Assembly: GCF_004216905.1 (NCBI RefSeq)
Contig: NZ_SGXJ01000001.1
Location: forward strand, 2,604,001-2,668,000
From: Kribbella sp. VKM Ac-2569
Lineage (GTDB): Bacteria; Actinomycetota; Actinomycetes; Propionibacteriales; Kribbellaceae
Reading direction: 5' to 3'
Length of the DNA stretch: 64,000 nucleotides
The position numbers and the translations under genes are program-made. Positions 24,562-34,322 of this stretch are shown here, piece by piece; the first letter of the stretch is position 1, and each line of letters opens with the position of its first letter. Below the pieces are notes generated by a model, which ran no database searches, was not told the DNA's origin, and worked only from the letters and a program-made list of their open reading frames with translations.

Positions 24562-25008
24562 TCAGTTGGTAGCGGTGGTTGGCGTACGAATGCGGTGGAT
24601 CAGCAGATAGGCCTCGCAGCCGAGGCAGAGCCCGACGGCCGCGTTCACGAACGCGGCGACCAGGGCGAATCCGGTGGCGACCACTCCCAGGACGGTCACG
24701 CCGGTCAGGTACCCGACCAGACCGACGACCGCGAAGACGAGGCCGACCAGCTGGGCGAACCGCGGCGGGGCCGCGTCCTCCAGTTCCTTCGGCGGGCCCA
24801 GCCGGGGCCGGACCAGCCGCTTGAACAGCAACCCGTACGGCGACGCGCTGACGCCGAACGCGACCGAGATCGTGAACACCACGGCTTGCACCGCGAGCGG
24901 CCAGGGGTTGTTCAGTACGAGCGTCAGCGCCAGGACGACCGTGGTCACGCCGGCGGCGAACCGGAGACCGCGCGGATCGACCTGTTGTGCCGTCTGTTGT
25001 TCGGACAT
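24562..25008 (-). CDS. DUF4395 membrane protein
   Basis: The 148-residue protein has a hydrophilic N-terminus and about four membrane helices, with a conserved CLGCE motif near residue 128 in the last helix. DUF4395 proteins occur with thioredoxins and sulfurtransferases. The paired cysteines suggest redox or sulfur handling at the membrane. It is the first structural gene after the leader peptide. Confidence 0.8.
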   Translation of the reverse strand: MSEQQTAQQVDPRGLRFAAGVTTVVLALTLVLNNPWPLAVQAVVFTISVAFGVSASPYGLLFKRLVRPRLGPPKELEDAAPPRFAQLVGLVFAVVGLVGYLTGVTVLGVVATGFALVAAFVNAAVGLCLGCEAYLLIHRIRTPTTATN

Positions 25009-25072
25009 GACGACTCCCGGTGAAGGAGGATGTCGAGCCGGAACCCGCCCGGGTCTGCGGGAGGCGACGTAC

Positions 25073-25101
25073 GCGGAACCGTGCTCAGCGACCGGTTCCG
25101 C
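25073..25101 (-). promoter_or_regulatory. Possible attenuator stem between leader peptide and DUF4395
   Basis: Arms GCGGAACCG (25073-25081) and CGGTTCCGC (25093-25101) are perfect complements with an 11-base loop. The stem lies 21 bases downstream of the leader stop codon and 64 bases upstream of DUF4395 on the minus strand. It could respond to ribosome position on the leader; this is inference. Confidence 0.45.
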
Positions 25102-25122
25102 AGCGCTCTGGACGCCGCCTGG

Positions 25123-25203
25123 TCAGCGGCGACGACACAGCGAAGAGCGGACGCGGCAGTTGTCCACTGCCCGTCGCTTCGTCAGCCATGTCGTGTAAAC
25201 CAC
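25123..25203 (-). CDS. Cysteine-containing leader peptide (26 residues) of the sulfur operon
   Basis: The minus strand from a GTG at 25203 encodes 26 residues with the core TKRRAVDNCRVRSSLCRRR, cysteines at positions 16 and 23 and a basic end. This pattern, short, Arg-rich and with KRRAVD then C-R-V, is that of the actinobacterial putative leader peptides found before sulfur genes. A TAGTCT hexamer sits six bases before the GTG, so the mRNA is probably leaderless. The stop is 114 bases before DUF4395. Likely role: translation of the Cys codons senses Cys-tRNA or cysteine supply and sets expression of the operon. Confidence 0.8.
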   Translation of the reverse strand: MVYTTWLTKRRAVDNCRVRSSLCRRR

Positions 25204-25288
25204 GCAATGAGACTACGGAACCTGGGCGGGCGCGCCACCCGTGGTCCCATCACGTGAGACAACTGATCAAACTATGGACAACGGTGGT

Positions 25289-26167
25289 TCAGACGCGGAC
25301 CACATTGGTCGCGGCGACCTTGTCGTGCAGCGCCTGCTTCTTGTCGTCCCAGAGCGGCCAGAGGTAGTTGAGCAGCAGAGCCAGGGAGGCGAAGAGACCG
25401 ACGACCGGGATCGAGCCGGCCACGTTCAGGGCCAGGATCAGACCACCGCGCTTCGCCGCGGCACCGCGCGGCGGCTTGCCCGGCACGTCCCGCAGCCGGA
25501 CCGCGATCCCGGTCGCCATCTTGCCGGGAGTGCGGCCCTTCGCGACCAGGAACAGGTACTCGTAGACGAACACGACCAGAGCCCCCAGCAGGGACGCCGG
25601 GATGGCGTACTTGAACACCTCAGGCGGCATCGAGACCGGAGTCGAGCTACCGGCCCGGGCGGCGTCCAGGACGTCCTCCACCCACGAGTTCATCACTTTG
25701 CTGGACTGGTAGTAGAAGTACCCGGTCAGCGGCAAGGCGATGAACCAGGCGATGATCGAGTCGATGATGCGCGCGAAAACACGGCGCCACCAACCCGACA
25801 GCATCTGACCGTCCGGGGTGGTGCCGGAATTCTGCCCCTGGTAGGCGAAACCCTGTCCGCTCTGCGGGTACGCCGGGTAGCCGCCCTGCTGCGGGGCCTG
25901 CTGGCCGAACTGCGTCGGTGACTGAGCCCCCGGACCGCCGCCGCCGTACACCTGGCCGTGCTCCGCGGTCTGCCCGTACTTCGGGAAGTCTTGCGTCTTC
26001 GACTGGCCGAACTGCCCCTGGAACGGGGGTGGGCCCTCCTGCGGCCGACGCTGATCCGTCCAGGCGTTGCCGTCCCAGTACCGCTGCTGGGTCGGGTCCT
26101 CAGGGTCGTCGTACCAACCTGCTACTTGGGAGCTCACCGGGAGAGTCTTGCGTAAGTCCCGGTTCAT
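25289..26167 (-). CDS. DUF2510-RDD membrane protein
   Basis: The protein has up to 292 residues. An N-terminal DUF2510 segment (GWYDDPEDPTQQRYWDGNAWT) is followed by a Pro/Gln/Gly linker of about 80 residues and a C-terminal RDD domain with three or four membrane helices. RDD proteins are poorly characterised; some have been linked to ion exchange. The ATG at 26167 has no clear ribosome-binding site, and the GTG at 26137 is an alternative. It is one of three RDD proteins in the window (others at 47561 and 49467). Confidence 0.78.
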   Translation of the reverse strand: MNRDLRKTLPVSSQVAGWYDDPEDPTQQRYWDGNAWTDQRRPQEGPPPFQGQFGQSKTQDFPKYGQTAEHGQVYGGGGPGAQSPTQFGQQAPQQGGYPAYPQSGQGFAYQGQNSGTTPDGQMLSGWWRRVFARIIDSIIAWFIALPLTGYFYYQSSKVMNSWVEDVLDAARAGSSTPVSMPPEVFKYAIPASLLGALVVFVYEYLFLVAKGRTPGKMATGIAVRLRDVPGKPPRGAAAKRGGLILALNVAGSIPVVGLFASLALLLNYLWPLWDDKKQALHDKVAATNVVRV

Positions 26168-26197
26168 TGGCCATCCGGTGACGCGTACCGGACGCTG

Positions 26198-26629
26198 TCA
26201 GCTCGGCTGGCGGTCGATCGCGACAGCCAGCGCGGCAATCACGTCGGGCTTCCGCGGCGCTCCGCTGGCGCGCTTCACGACCGCTCCGGTGCTGTCGAGC
26301 ACCAGCGTGGTCGGCGTACGCAGGATGTCGAGCCGGCGTACCAGCTCCAGGTGGGACTCGGCGTCCAGCTCCACGTGGCGCACTCCGTCGACCATGCCCT
26401 CGACGTCGGCCAGCGTCCGCCGCGTGACCCGGCACGGCGCACAGAACGCCGACGAGAACTGCAGCAGCGTCGCCCGCTCGCCCAGCTCCCCGCCCAACTC
26501 CGCGGCCGTCACTCGCTCCACGTCGTCCTCGCTCTTCCCGCGAAACCGCCCGTCGACCCACGCCTTGAGCACACTGAGCCCCACGCCGGCTACTACCGCC
26601 GCGACGAGTACCCACAGCCCCAGGCTCAC
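26198..26629 (-). CDS. Membrane-anchored thioredoxin-like protein
   Basis: The protein has an N-terminal membrane helix, then a thioredoxin domain with the active site SSAFCAPCRVTRR and the cis-Pro segment LRTPTTLVLD. The active domain could face either side of the membrane; positive residues after the helix are compatible with the cytoplasm. I used the GTG at 26629; the frame extends to a TTG at 26665, so the start is uncertain. It lies between a HIT gene and an RDD gene and a short distance upstream of the sulfur operon. Confidence 0.75.
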   Translation of the reverse strand: MSLGLWVLVAAVVAGVGLSVLKAWVDGRFRGKSEDDVERVTAAELGGELGERATLLQFSSAFCAPCRVTRRTLADVEGMVDGVRHVELDAESHLELVRRLDILRTPTTLVLDSTGAVVKRASGAPRKPDVIAALAVAIDRQPS

Positions 26630-26674
26630 AGCTACCCACGGTACGTCGCCCCGTTCACAGTTCAACCGCCCGTT

Positions 26675-27088
26675 TCACGTGCTGAGAAGCACCTGCGGAT
26701 CCACAGCGAGGCGGTGGCCCGAACGCCCGGTCGGCCAGGGCAGGCAGTCGTCGCCGTCACCCGGGTACCGAGGGACCACGTGCAAGTGGAGGTGGTCGAC
26801 AGTGCGGCCGGAGCCGGGCCCGCTGGCGTTCAGCAGGCAGACACCGGTTGCCCCGAGCCTCGCCACCATCTTCTGCGCGATGCGCTGAGCCAGGTCCATC
26901 ACCAGGGTCAGGTCACCCGGCCGCGCGTCCAGGAGACCTGTGGTGGTGTGACGCCGTGGCACCACCAGCGTGTGCCCCGGAGCGATCTCCTCACCGGGCA
27001 GCGGGAGGAACGCGACCGCCGCGTCCTCTTTGGCGATCCAGCGGGCCGAGTCGGCGGAGATCAGGCCGCAGAAGACGCAGGCATCCAT
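26675..27088 (-). CDS. HIT-family nucleotide hydrolase/transferase
   Basis: The 137-residue protein starts with a zinc-ligand pair (CVFCGLI) and ends with the catalytic HLHLHVVP motif of the histidine-triad family. HIT proteins hydrolyse dinucleoside polyphosphates or AMP-lysine type adducts. It is divergent from arfB and in line with the thioredoxin gene, ten bases apart. Confidence 0.88.
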   Translation of the reverse strand: MDACVFCGLISADSARWIAKEDAAVAFLPLPGEEIAPGHTLVVPRRHTTTGLLDARPGDLTLVMDLAQRIAQKMVARLGATGVCLLNASGPGSGRTVDHLHLHVVPRYPGDGDDCLPWPTGRSGHRLAVDPQVLLST

Positions 27089-27130
27089 CTGGTGATTGTG
27101 CTCCGGTCTAATGGACCTGTGGAGAGTGGA

Positions 27131-27544
27131 GTGACTGTGCGGTCGGGGGTGGTGATTCCCGAGGCAGAGCTGATGTGGCGGTTCTCACGGTCGGGCGGAC
27201 CGGGCGGGCAGTCCGTGAACACCACGGACAGCCGGGTCGAGCTGAGCTTCGACGTGGCCGGTACGTCGGCGTTGAGCGACGTACTGAAGACGCGGGCGCT
27301 GGAGCGGCTCCAGTCGCGGCTGGTCGACGGGGTGGTGACGATCGCCGCGTCGGAGTACAAGTCGCAGTGGCGCAACCGGGAGGCCGCGCGGGAACGGCTC
27401 GCTGTACTGATCCGGGAGGCGATCGCTCCGCCGCCCCGGAAGCGGCGGCCGACCAAGCCGAGCAAGGGGTCCGTACGGCGCCGGCTGGACGACAAGAAGC
27501 GCCGCGGCCAGACCAAGCGGCTCCGCGGACGGCCGGACGACTGA
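27131..27544 (+). CDS. arfB: Alternative ribosome-rescue factor / peptidyl-tRNA hydrolase
   Basis: The product of about 137 residues has the GGQ motif in RSGGPGGQSVNTTDSRVEL and a long basic C-terminal tail (KRRPTKPSKGSVRRR) for insertion into an empty mRNA channel. That is the ArfB/YaeJ/ICT1 layout, which frees stalled non-stop ribosomes. Three GTG codons (27119, 27131, 27137) could start it; I took 27131 because a GGAG site precedes it. Confidence 0.88.
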   Translation: MTVRSGVVIPEAELMWRFSRSGGPGGQSVNTTDSRVELSFDVAGTSALSDVLKTRALERLQSRLVDGVVTIAASEYKSQWRNREAARERLAVLIREAIAPPPRKRRPTKPSKGSVRRRLDDKKRRGQTKRLRGRPDD

Positions 27545-27575
27545 CGCGGCCCTTTGGCTGGATACGCTTGCCCGC

Positions 27576-28202
27576 GTGCAGGAAACGGGGAGCGGGGGGC
27601 AGGAGCCGGAGGAGCTCCCGGAGTTTCAGGATCTCAAGGTGCGGGGCCGCTCGGTGCGGACTTGGGCGATCAGCGCCGGCGCCGTACTGCTGGTGGTCTC
27701 GGCGGCCTTCGGCGGGCTCAAGAAGGCCGGCGACGAGACTCCGCAGGTGGACGCCGGTACCGCGATCGACGCCGGCCAGTTCGAGGTCACCGTCCAGCGG
27801 GTCGTCACCGTCAAGGACCTGAAGCCGCTGTTCACCCCGGACGACGGCGGGGTGCTGATCGCGGTCGTGACCAAGCTGAAGGTCACCGACGACACCGGCA
27901 CGACACCGCCGTCGGACCTGATCCGGCTGATCGGCGTGCCCGGGGTGAAGGACACCGACCCGCCGCTCGGCAGCACGAACCTCCGCGACGCGACGATGAA
28001 CCCGGTGCTCACCCCGGACGCGGCCGAGGACGTCGCGTACGTGTGGAAGCTGCCGAAGGCGAGCCAGTTCCCGACCGAGGTCAAGCTGACCGTGCAGGGC
28101 TACGAGCACGAGGACGAGTCGATCCTCGACCACCACGAGAAGTGGCTGCCGGACAAGATCGCCGCAGACAGCACGGTCGCGGTGAAGGACAACACCAAGT
28201 GA
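27576..28202 (+). CDS. Membrane-anchored extracytoplasmic protein, 208 residues
   Basis: The first 35 residues are acidic, then one membrane helix (TWAISAGAVLLVVSAAFGG) is followed by a beta-rich outer domain of about 150 residues (GQFEVTVQRVVTV, VLIAVVTKLKVTDD). The pattern resembles DUF4352-like Ig-type domains but I cannot assign it firmly. The GTG has TACGCT seven bases upstream, fitting a leaderless start. It heads a run of three similar anchored proteins. Confidence 0.7.
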   Translation: MQETGSGGQEPEELPEFQDLKVRGRSVRTWAISAGAVLLVVSAAFGGLKKAGDETPQVDAGTAIDAGQFEVTVQRVVTVKDLKPLFTPDDGGVLIAVVTKLKVTDDTGTTPPSDLIRLIGVPGVKDTDPPLGSTNLRDATMNPVLTPDAAEDVAYVWKLPKASQFPTEVKLTVQGYEHEDESILDHHEKWLPDKIAADSTVAVKDNTK

Positions 28203-28234
28203 CGGCTCTGATGCCGCGACTCCGTCGCGGCGGG

Positions 28235-28303
28235 TCATGGGGCTGTGACTCCCGGTCTTCCCTCGTCGCTCCGCTCCTCAGTCCAGACCGGGAGGCCCCA
28301 TGA
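28235..28303 (+). promoter_or_regulatory. Stem that buries the start codon and RBS of the next gene
   Basis: The 9-base arm 28235-28243 pairs with 28295-28303, which contains the ATG at 28300. A second 7-base arm 28251-28257 pairs with 28286-28292, next to the GGGAGG ribosome-binding site. A separate 7-base stem (28213-28231) precedes it. In a read-through mRNA both initiation signals would be base-paired. Confidence 0.5.
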
Positions 28304-28866
28304 CCGGGCGGAAACTGCTGAACGTCGGCCTCACGCTCGCCGTACTGGTCGCGATCGTCGCGCTGTACAGGTTCACGCCGACGCAGCAGGACATCCAGCA
28401 GCCGACCTCGGTGAACGGCATCGTCGGGCGCGCGGTGCAGACGCCGCGCTTCGACCTGACCGTCGACGACGTCCGGGTCGGCAAGAAGCTCCGGATCCCG
28501 CGGTCCACGCCGGACCGCGACTCGCTGACCACCTTCGTGGTCGTTGACGCCAGCGTCACCGCCAAACGGGAGCCGATGCACATCTTCGACATCCGGATCC
28601 GGTCGGCCGACGGCGTCACCTACCTCGGCGCGAACCGCAGCGGTCTCGACCGGTTCGACCTGACCGGGATCGAATTCGCGCCGGACATTCCGGCCCGTGG
28701 CTCGTTCGTGGTCGAGATGCCGGCCGACAAGGTGCCCGGGGCAACTTTGCTGGTGATGGAGAAGTCGATCCTGAACGACCTCGAGCCACAGGTCACCGTG
28801 CCACTCGGCTCCGACACGCCAAAGCTCGAAGACGTCGTCGACCTGGCCGCTGCGAGCGACACATGA
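28300..28866 (+). CDS. Membrane-anchored extracytoplasmic protein, 188 residues
   Basis: One N-terminal helix (LLNVGLTLAVLVAIVALY) is followed by a beta-rich domain with VQTPRFDLTVDDVRVGKKL and TTFVVVDASVTAKREP, similar in plan to the protein encoded just upstream (substrate-free DUF4352-like fold). The last four bases overlap the next start (ATGA). Function is unknown. The initiation region is predicted to be in a hairpin. Confidence 0.7.
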   Translation: MTGRKLLNVGLTLAVLVAIVALYRFTPTQQDIQQPTSVNGIVGRAVQTPRFDLTVDDVRVGKKLRIPRSTPDRDSLTTFVVVDASVTAKREPMHIFDIRIRSADGVTYLGANRSGLDRFDLTGIEFAPDIPARGSFVVEMPADKVPGATLLVMEKSILNDLEPQVTVPLGSDTPKLEDVVDLAAASDT

Positions 28867-29471
28867 GCGGCGCGCGCCGGGCCCGTCGTGGCTGGTTCGG
28901 GAAGAACACGGCCGCGCTCGCGACGCTGGTGATGGCGATCCCGCTCGCCGGCTGGTGGACCACGCGCAGCGACTACAAGTCCTGGTACAACAACGAGCCC
29001 CGCGATCCCGTCACGGTGTCGTCGGGCGGTACGTCGTACAACGGGGCTACTTGGTACGCCGCCAACGTCGAGGAGAACCCGCAGCCGTCCGAGAAGGGTG
29101 TTGATCAGGACGCGCTGCCCGAAGGGACCACGCGCATCCGGGTGCACGTCCGGCTGCAGGTGGACAAGCTGTCCGCGCTCGAAGGGCTCGGCGGCTGCCA
29201 GGTCCATCTGCGGGCGCCCGACGGCCGGATCTGGGACGAGGACACGCTCGCGGACGACTACCAGGACCGCCCGAACGGGTGCAGCGGCGGCTCCGACGAC
29301 AAGCCGTCGAGCTGGCGTGGCACCGCGGCGCCGTACTACCTGAAGCCCGTGGCCGGGAAGCCGTTCGAGACGGTCGCGGTGTTCGTCGTACCGTCGTCCG
29401 TCGCCGGCAGCGTGCAGACGACGATCACGTGGGCTACGAAACTGCCTCAGTACCTGGCATTCCCGAGGTAG
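28863..29471 (+). CDS. Membrane-anchored extracytoplasmic protein, 202 residues
   Basis: A basic N-terminus (SGARRARRGWFGK), one hydrophobic segment and an outer domain with two cysteines (GLGGCQVHL and RPNGCSGGS) that could form a disulfide. It is coupled to the previous gene and is the third anchored beta-type protein in a row. Its last 38 bases overlap the convergent membrane-protein gene. Not recognised. Confidence 0.7.
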   Translation: MSGARRARRGWFGKNTAALATLVMAIPLAGWWTTRSDYKSWYNNEPRDPVTVSSGGTSYNGATWYAANVEENPQPSEKGVDQDALPEGTTRIRVHVRLQVDKLSALEGLGGCQVHLRAPDGRIWDEDTLADDYQDRPNGCSGGSDDKPSSWRGTAAPYYLKPVAGKPFETVAVFVVPSSVAGSVQTTITWATKLPQYLAFPR

Positions 29472-30804
29472 CGGCGCTGAGGTCGGTGACACCGTGGTCG
29501 CCGGCCGACTGCTCGTGGACCGCGCGGGTACGCGGGGTCAGGTAGCCGGCCAGGCCGCCGATCATCCGGTCGTACGCGGCGGCGAGCAGACTGACCTGCA
29601 GCATGATCTTCAGGCCGTCGGTGATCAGGTTCAGCGGCTCGTCGATGACCATCCAGAACTGCAGCGTGTGCGGTCCGAGGACCCACACCTTCAGGGCGAT
29701 CCACACGGCGCTCGCGGCGAACGTGACGACCGCCCAGGCCAGGAAGTACCCGAGCATCGGCCGCAGGCCGGAGCGGACCACCAGCCGGAACGCCTCCAGG
29801 ACAGGGGTCCAGCGGTCCTTCCAGTCGGCGACGACCGAGTTCCCGGCGACGCGGACGATCCGCGGCGTCTGCTGCCAGCGGTGCGTAATGCGGTCGAACC
29901 GCCAGCGCGGTTTGTCGAGCTTCTGCACGACGCGGCCGTAGATGATCGCGGTCATGGTGATCCACATCAGCGGGAGCACCGCGGCGTCCCAGAGGTCCGC
30001 AATGCCGGCGGTGACGAACCCGGTGACCGCGTCCCACACCTCGCGGACCTGGTTGACGCCCAGCACGTGGTCGAGCACCCAGGTGTACCCGTCGTGCAGC
30101 CACTGCCAGACCTGGCGCTCCTTCAGCCAGGTCATCGGCGGTGGGATGACCGACGTGGCCTGGTACGCGACGACGAAGATCCACAGCGCCTCGAGGTACG
30201 TGACGAACAGCTTGCGGACCGGGCCTTCCTTGTCCTTCCGCCACTTCTTGAACGCGAAGCGGAGCAGGTACGCCGTGACGCCCAGGCCGAGGAACAACCA
30301 GGTAGAGAGCGACTGCAGACCCTCTGACGGCTGCGGAACCGTACCGCCGCCCAGGACGGTGGCCACTGTCTCGTTGACCTTGTGGACGGCCAGTTGGTAC
30401 TCGTAGTCGAGCGCCTCGTTCTGCAGGAACTTGTAGGCGGCGTAGAAGGCCAGGAACGGGAGGAGCGCCGCAGCGAGCGCGTCGAGCGCCCGGTGTTCAC
30501 GGCCGGGCTCCACACCGTCGGGGGCGAGCATGCCCTCGGCAACTGCCCTGCGGTGGAACGGGAGCTCGCCGCGGAGGACCAGGAACATGGTCACGTACAT
30601 CGCCAGCGAGACCACTACGAGCAACGCCAGTACGGCGATGCCGGCCGCCTCAGCTCTGGCGCCTGCCTGGACCGCTACCCATTGCAGGCCGCGGTGCGCC
30701 AGCTGGGCCACCAGAAACACCGCCAGAAGGCGCGGCCACGCCTTCCCGAACAGGACCCCCGCGCGACCCACCGTAGTGAGCAGCGTCCCCGACTCCATCG
30801 CCAC
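29434..30804 (-). CDS. Polytopic membrane protein, 456 residues
   Basis: It has about eight hydrophobic segments distributed over the whole length, separated by aromatic-rich loops such as WLKERQVWQWLHDGYTW, and a hydrophilic C-terminus. I see no transporter or enzyme motif. The start is a GTG at 30804 or the ATG two codons later. It converges on the three anchored proteins and may form a complex with them, but this is a guess from position only. Confidence 0.7.
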   Translation of the reverse strand: MAMESGTLLTTVGRAGVLFGKAWPRLLAVFLVAQLAHRGLQWVAVQAGARAEAAGIAVLALLVVVSLAMYVTMFLVLRGELPFHRRAVAEGMLAPDGVEPGREHRALDALAAALLPFLAFYAAYKFLQNEALDYEYQLAVHKVNETVATVLGGGTVPQPSEGLQSLSTWLFLGLGVTAYLLRFAFKKWRKDKEGPVRKLFVTYLEALWIFVVAYQATSVIPPPMTWLKERQVWQWLHDGYTWVLDHVLGVNQVREVWDAVTGFVTAGIADLWDAAVLPLMWITMTAIIYGRVVQKLDKPRWRFDRITHRWQQTPRIVRVAGNSVVADWKDRWTPVLEAFRLVVRSGLRPMLGYFLAWAVVTFAASAVWIALKVWVLGPHTLQFWMVIDEPLNLITDGLKIMLQVSLLAAAYDRMIGGLAGYLTPRTRAVHEQSAGDHGVTDLSAATSGMPGTEAVS

Positions 30805-30835
30805 GGCGACGAATGTACCTGGCGAAGAGTCCTAG

Positions 30836-31075
30836 TCAGCCGCCTGCGAAGGGCGGGAGAGCATCGACCAGGGCGCCCTGGGTGAGCGGCGTACTGGGCT
30901 CGGCGCGCTCGCCGTCCAGGAGGAACGTGCAGATCGACAGCACCCGCGCCAGCTCCGGCCGATCGGTCGAAACCGTCGTGACCAGGTCACGGATCGAGCC
31001 CGCCTCGGCGGTCGCCGACGACTCCCCGGCGGCCGAGCGTGCGGCAGCGAAGTACCTGATGGTCACTTCCGGCAT
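30836..31075 (-). CDS. MoaD/ThiS-family sulfur carrier protein
   Basis: The 79-residue protein has a ubiquitin-like fold signature (VTIRYFAAARSAAG start) and ends in the Gly-Gly that is thiocarboxylated. The YFAAAR motif favours MoaD, the small subunit of molybdopterin synthase, over ThiS. It starts 160 bases from glnR on the opposite strand. The Mo-oxidoreductase at 18820 would need this cofactor. Confidence 0.82.
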   Translation of the reverse strand: MPEVTIRYFAAARSAAGESSATAEAGSIRDLVTTVSTDRPELARVLSICTFLLDGERAEPSTPLTQGALVDALPPFAGG

Positions 31076-31235
31076 CTGGTCCGCGCCTCACTAATCGGTT
31101 AAGTCTCGGCTATTATGTCAGCTTGCTGTTAGACCCAGTGTGTCCCAGGCCCCCGGCAACGACGCCGTCGGGGCCTGACGCGCACGAGGCCCGGATCGCG
31201 GCCATCGGATCCGATGATCAGCACAAGGAGACGGC

Positions 31236-31949
31236 GTGAGCACGTTGCTTCTGCTGACGAACGCCCTGCAGGCCTCCACCGAGGTCCTGCCGTCGCTCGC
31301 CCTGCTCCCCCACCAGATCCGCATCCTGCCGACCGAGGTCTCCGCGCTGGTCGACGCGCCGGACGCCGACGCCGTGCTGCTCGACGCCCGCCGCGACCTG
31401 GTCGCCGTCCGGAGCGCCTCCCGGCTCATCCGCACGACCGGTATCGACGTACCGCTGATCCTGGTCGTCACCGAGGGCGGCCTGACCGCGGTCAACGCCG
31501 ACTGGGGCGCGGACGACGTACTGCTCGACACCGCCGGCCCGGCCGAGATCGAGGCCCGGCTGCGGCTCGTCATCGGCCGTCTCGCCGCGACCCGCAACGA
31601 CGAGCCCGAGTCCACGCTGATCCGCAGCGGCGACGTCGTGATCGACGAGGCGTCGTACACCGCGAAGCTCAATGGGCGGGCGCTCGACCTGACGTACAAG
31701 GAGTTCGAGCTCTTCAAGTTCCTCGCGCAGCACCCGGGTCGGGTGTTCACGCGGGAACAGTTGCTCCAGGAGGTCTGGGGCTACGACTACTTCGGCGGTA
31801 CGCGGACGGTCGACGTGCACGTACGGCGCCTGCGCGCCAAGCTCGGCCCCGAGCACGAGGCCCTGATCGGCACCGTCCGGAACGTCGGCTACCGCTTCGT
31901 GGTGCCGCCGACGCCCTCCGCGCGCGAGACCGCCGAAGTGACGTCCTGA
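31236..31949 (+). CDS. glnR: GlnR-type OmpR-family orphan response regulator
   Basis: The 237-residue protein has an atypical receiver ([12 protein letters not shown] around the conserved Asp near residue 47, without the usual acidic triad at the N-terminus) and a C-terminal OmpR winged helix ([34 protein letters not shown]). This layout with a non-phosphorylated receiver is that of GlnR, the nitrogen regulator of actinobacteria. Its place near mshD also matches. A TATTAT -10-like element lies near 31112, and an AAGGAGA site precedes the GTG. Confidence 0.8.
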   Translation: MSTLLLLTNALQASTEVLPSLALLPHQIRILPTEVSALVDAPDADAVLLDARRDLVAVRSASRLIRTTGIDVPLILVVTEGGLTAVNADWGADDVLLDTAGPAEIEARLRLVIGRLAATRNDEPESTLIRSGDVVIDEASYTAKLNGRALDLTYKEFELFKFLAQHPGRVFTREQLLQEVWGYDYFGGTRTVDVHVRRLRAKLGPEHEALIGTVRNVGYRFVVPPTPSARETAEVTS

Positions 31950-31954
31950 GGTCT

Positions 31955-32263
31955 TTAGAGGAAGAACTTCAGCAGGGTGAAGGCCAGCGCGGCTGCCGTG
32001 ACGAGGGCCGCCTTCCAGGACCCGACGCCCTGCCGGAACGCCGCCACGAACACCCCGACGGTGACCGGCACCAGCATCACCAGCAGGGTGACCCCGGCCG
32101 CGTGAACACCGACGTGCGACTGCGCCGTCAGGATCAGCCCCACCACGAATGCCACCGTCAACCCGAGCCAGCTGCTGAGCTGCACCGGCCCATCCGCGCT
32201 GCGATGCCCGCGATGCGAAGCCCTGGGAGCCCGCCGGTGCGAGGTCGGAGCAACGTGCGCCAT
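31955..32263 (-). CDS. Small membrane protein, 102 residues
   Basis: A basic, His/Arg-rich N-terminus of about 25 residues precedes three hydrophobic segments (LGLTVAFVVGLILTAQ, AGVTLLVMLVPVTVGVFV, AALVTAAALAFTLLKF). It ends five bases from the end of glnR, convergently. No family recognised. Confidence 0.65.
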   Translation of the reverse strand: MAHVAPTSHRRAPRASHRGHRSADGPVQLSSWLGLTVAFVVGLILTAQSHVGVHAAGVTLLVMLVPVTVGVFVAAFRQGVGSWKAALVTAAALAFTLLKFFL

Positions 32264-32323
32264 CGCTCACCTTCCGTAAGTGCCTGAGTACGCAAGGTAC
32301 CAGGATCACTGACCAGAAGAAAA

Positions 32324-32358
32324 AGCCGGTACGCCGCCTGTGAGGCGACGTACCGGCT
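32324..32358 (-). terminator. Intrinsic terminator of the 5'-nucleotidase gene
   Basis: Arms AGCCGGTACG (32324-32333) and CGTACCGGCT (32349-32358), with an inner CGCCT/AGGCG stem, form a long hairpin 22 bases past the gene end. On the minus strand it is followed by a run of five T residues, the clearest rho-independent terminator in the window. Confidence 0.85.
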
Positions 32359-32380
32359 CTCGTTCAGTCAGCCGTTGCGG

Positions 32381-34189
<1,809 letters not shown>

Positions 34190-34322
34190 CTCTTCTCCGT
34201 CGTCTCGGTCACCGCTGTTGCGGTGCCGCGAAATCCTCCGCGGTTCCGCGAAAGTTACCCGTGACGACGCGCCCTCGCCAGGACCTGAGCGTGAACTCAG
34301 CCGGACCTTTTACGGTATTCAG

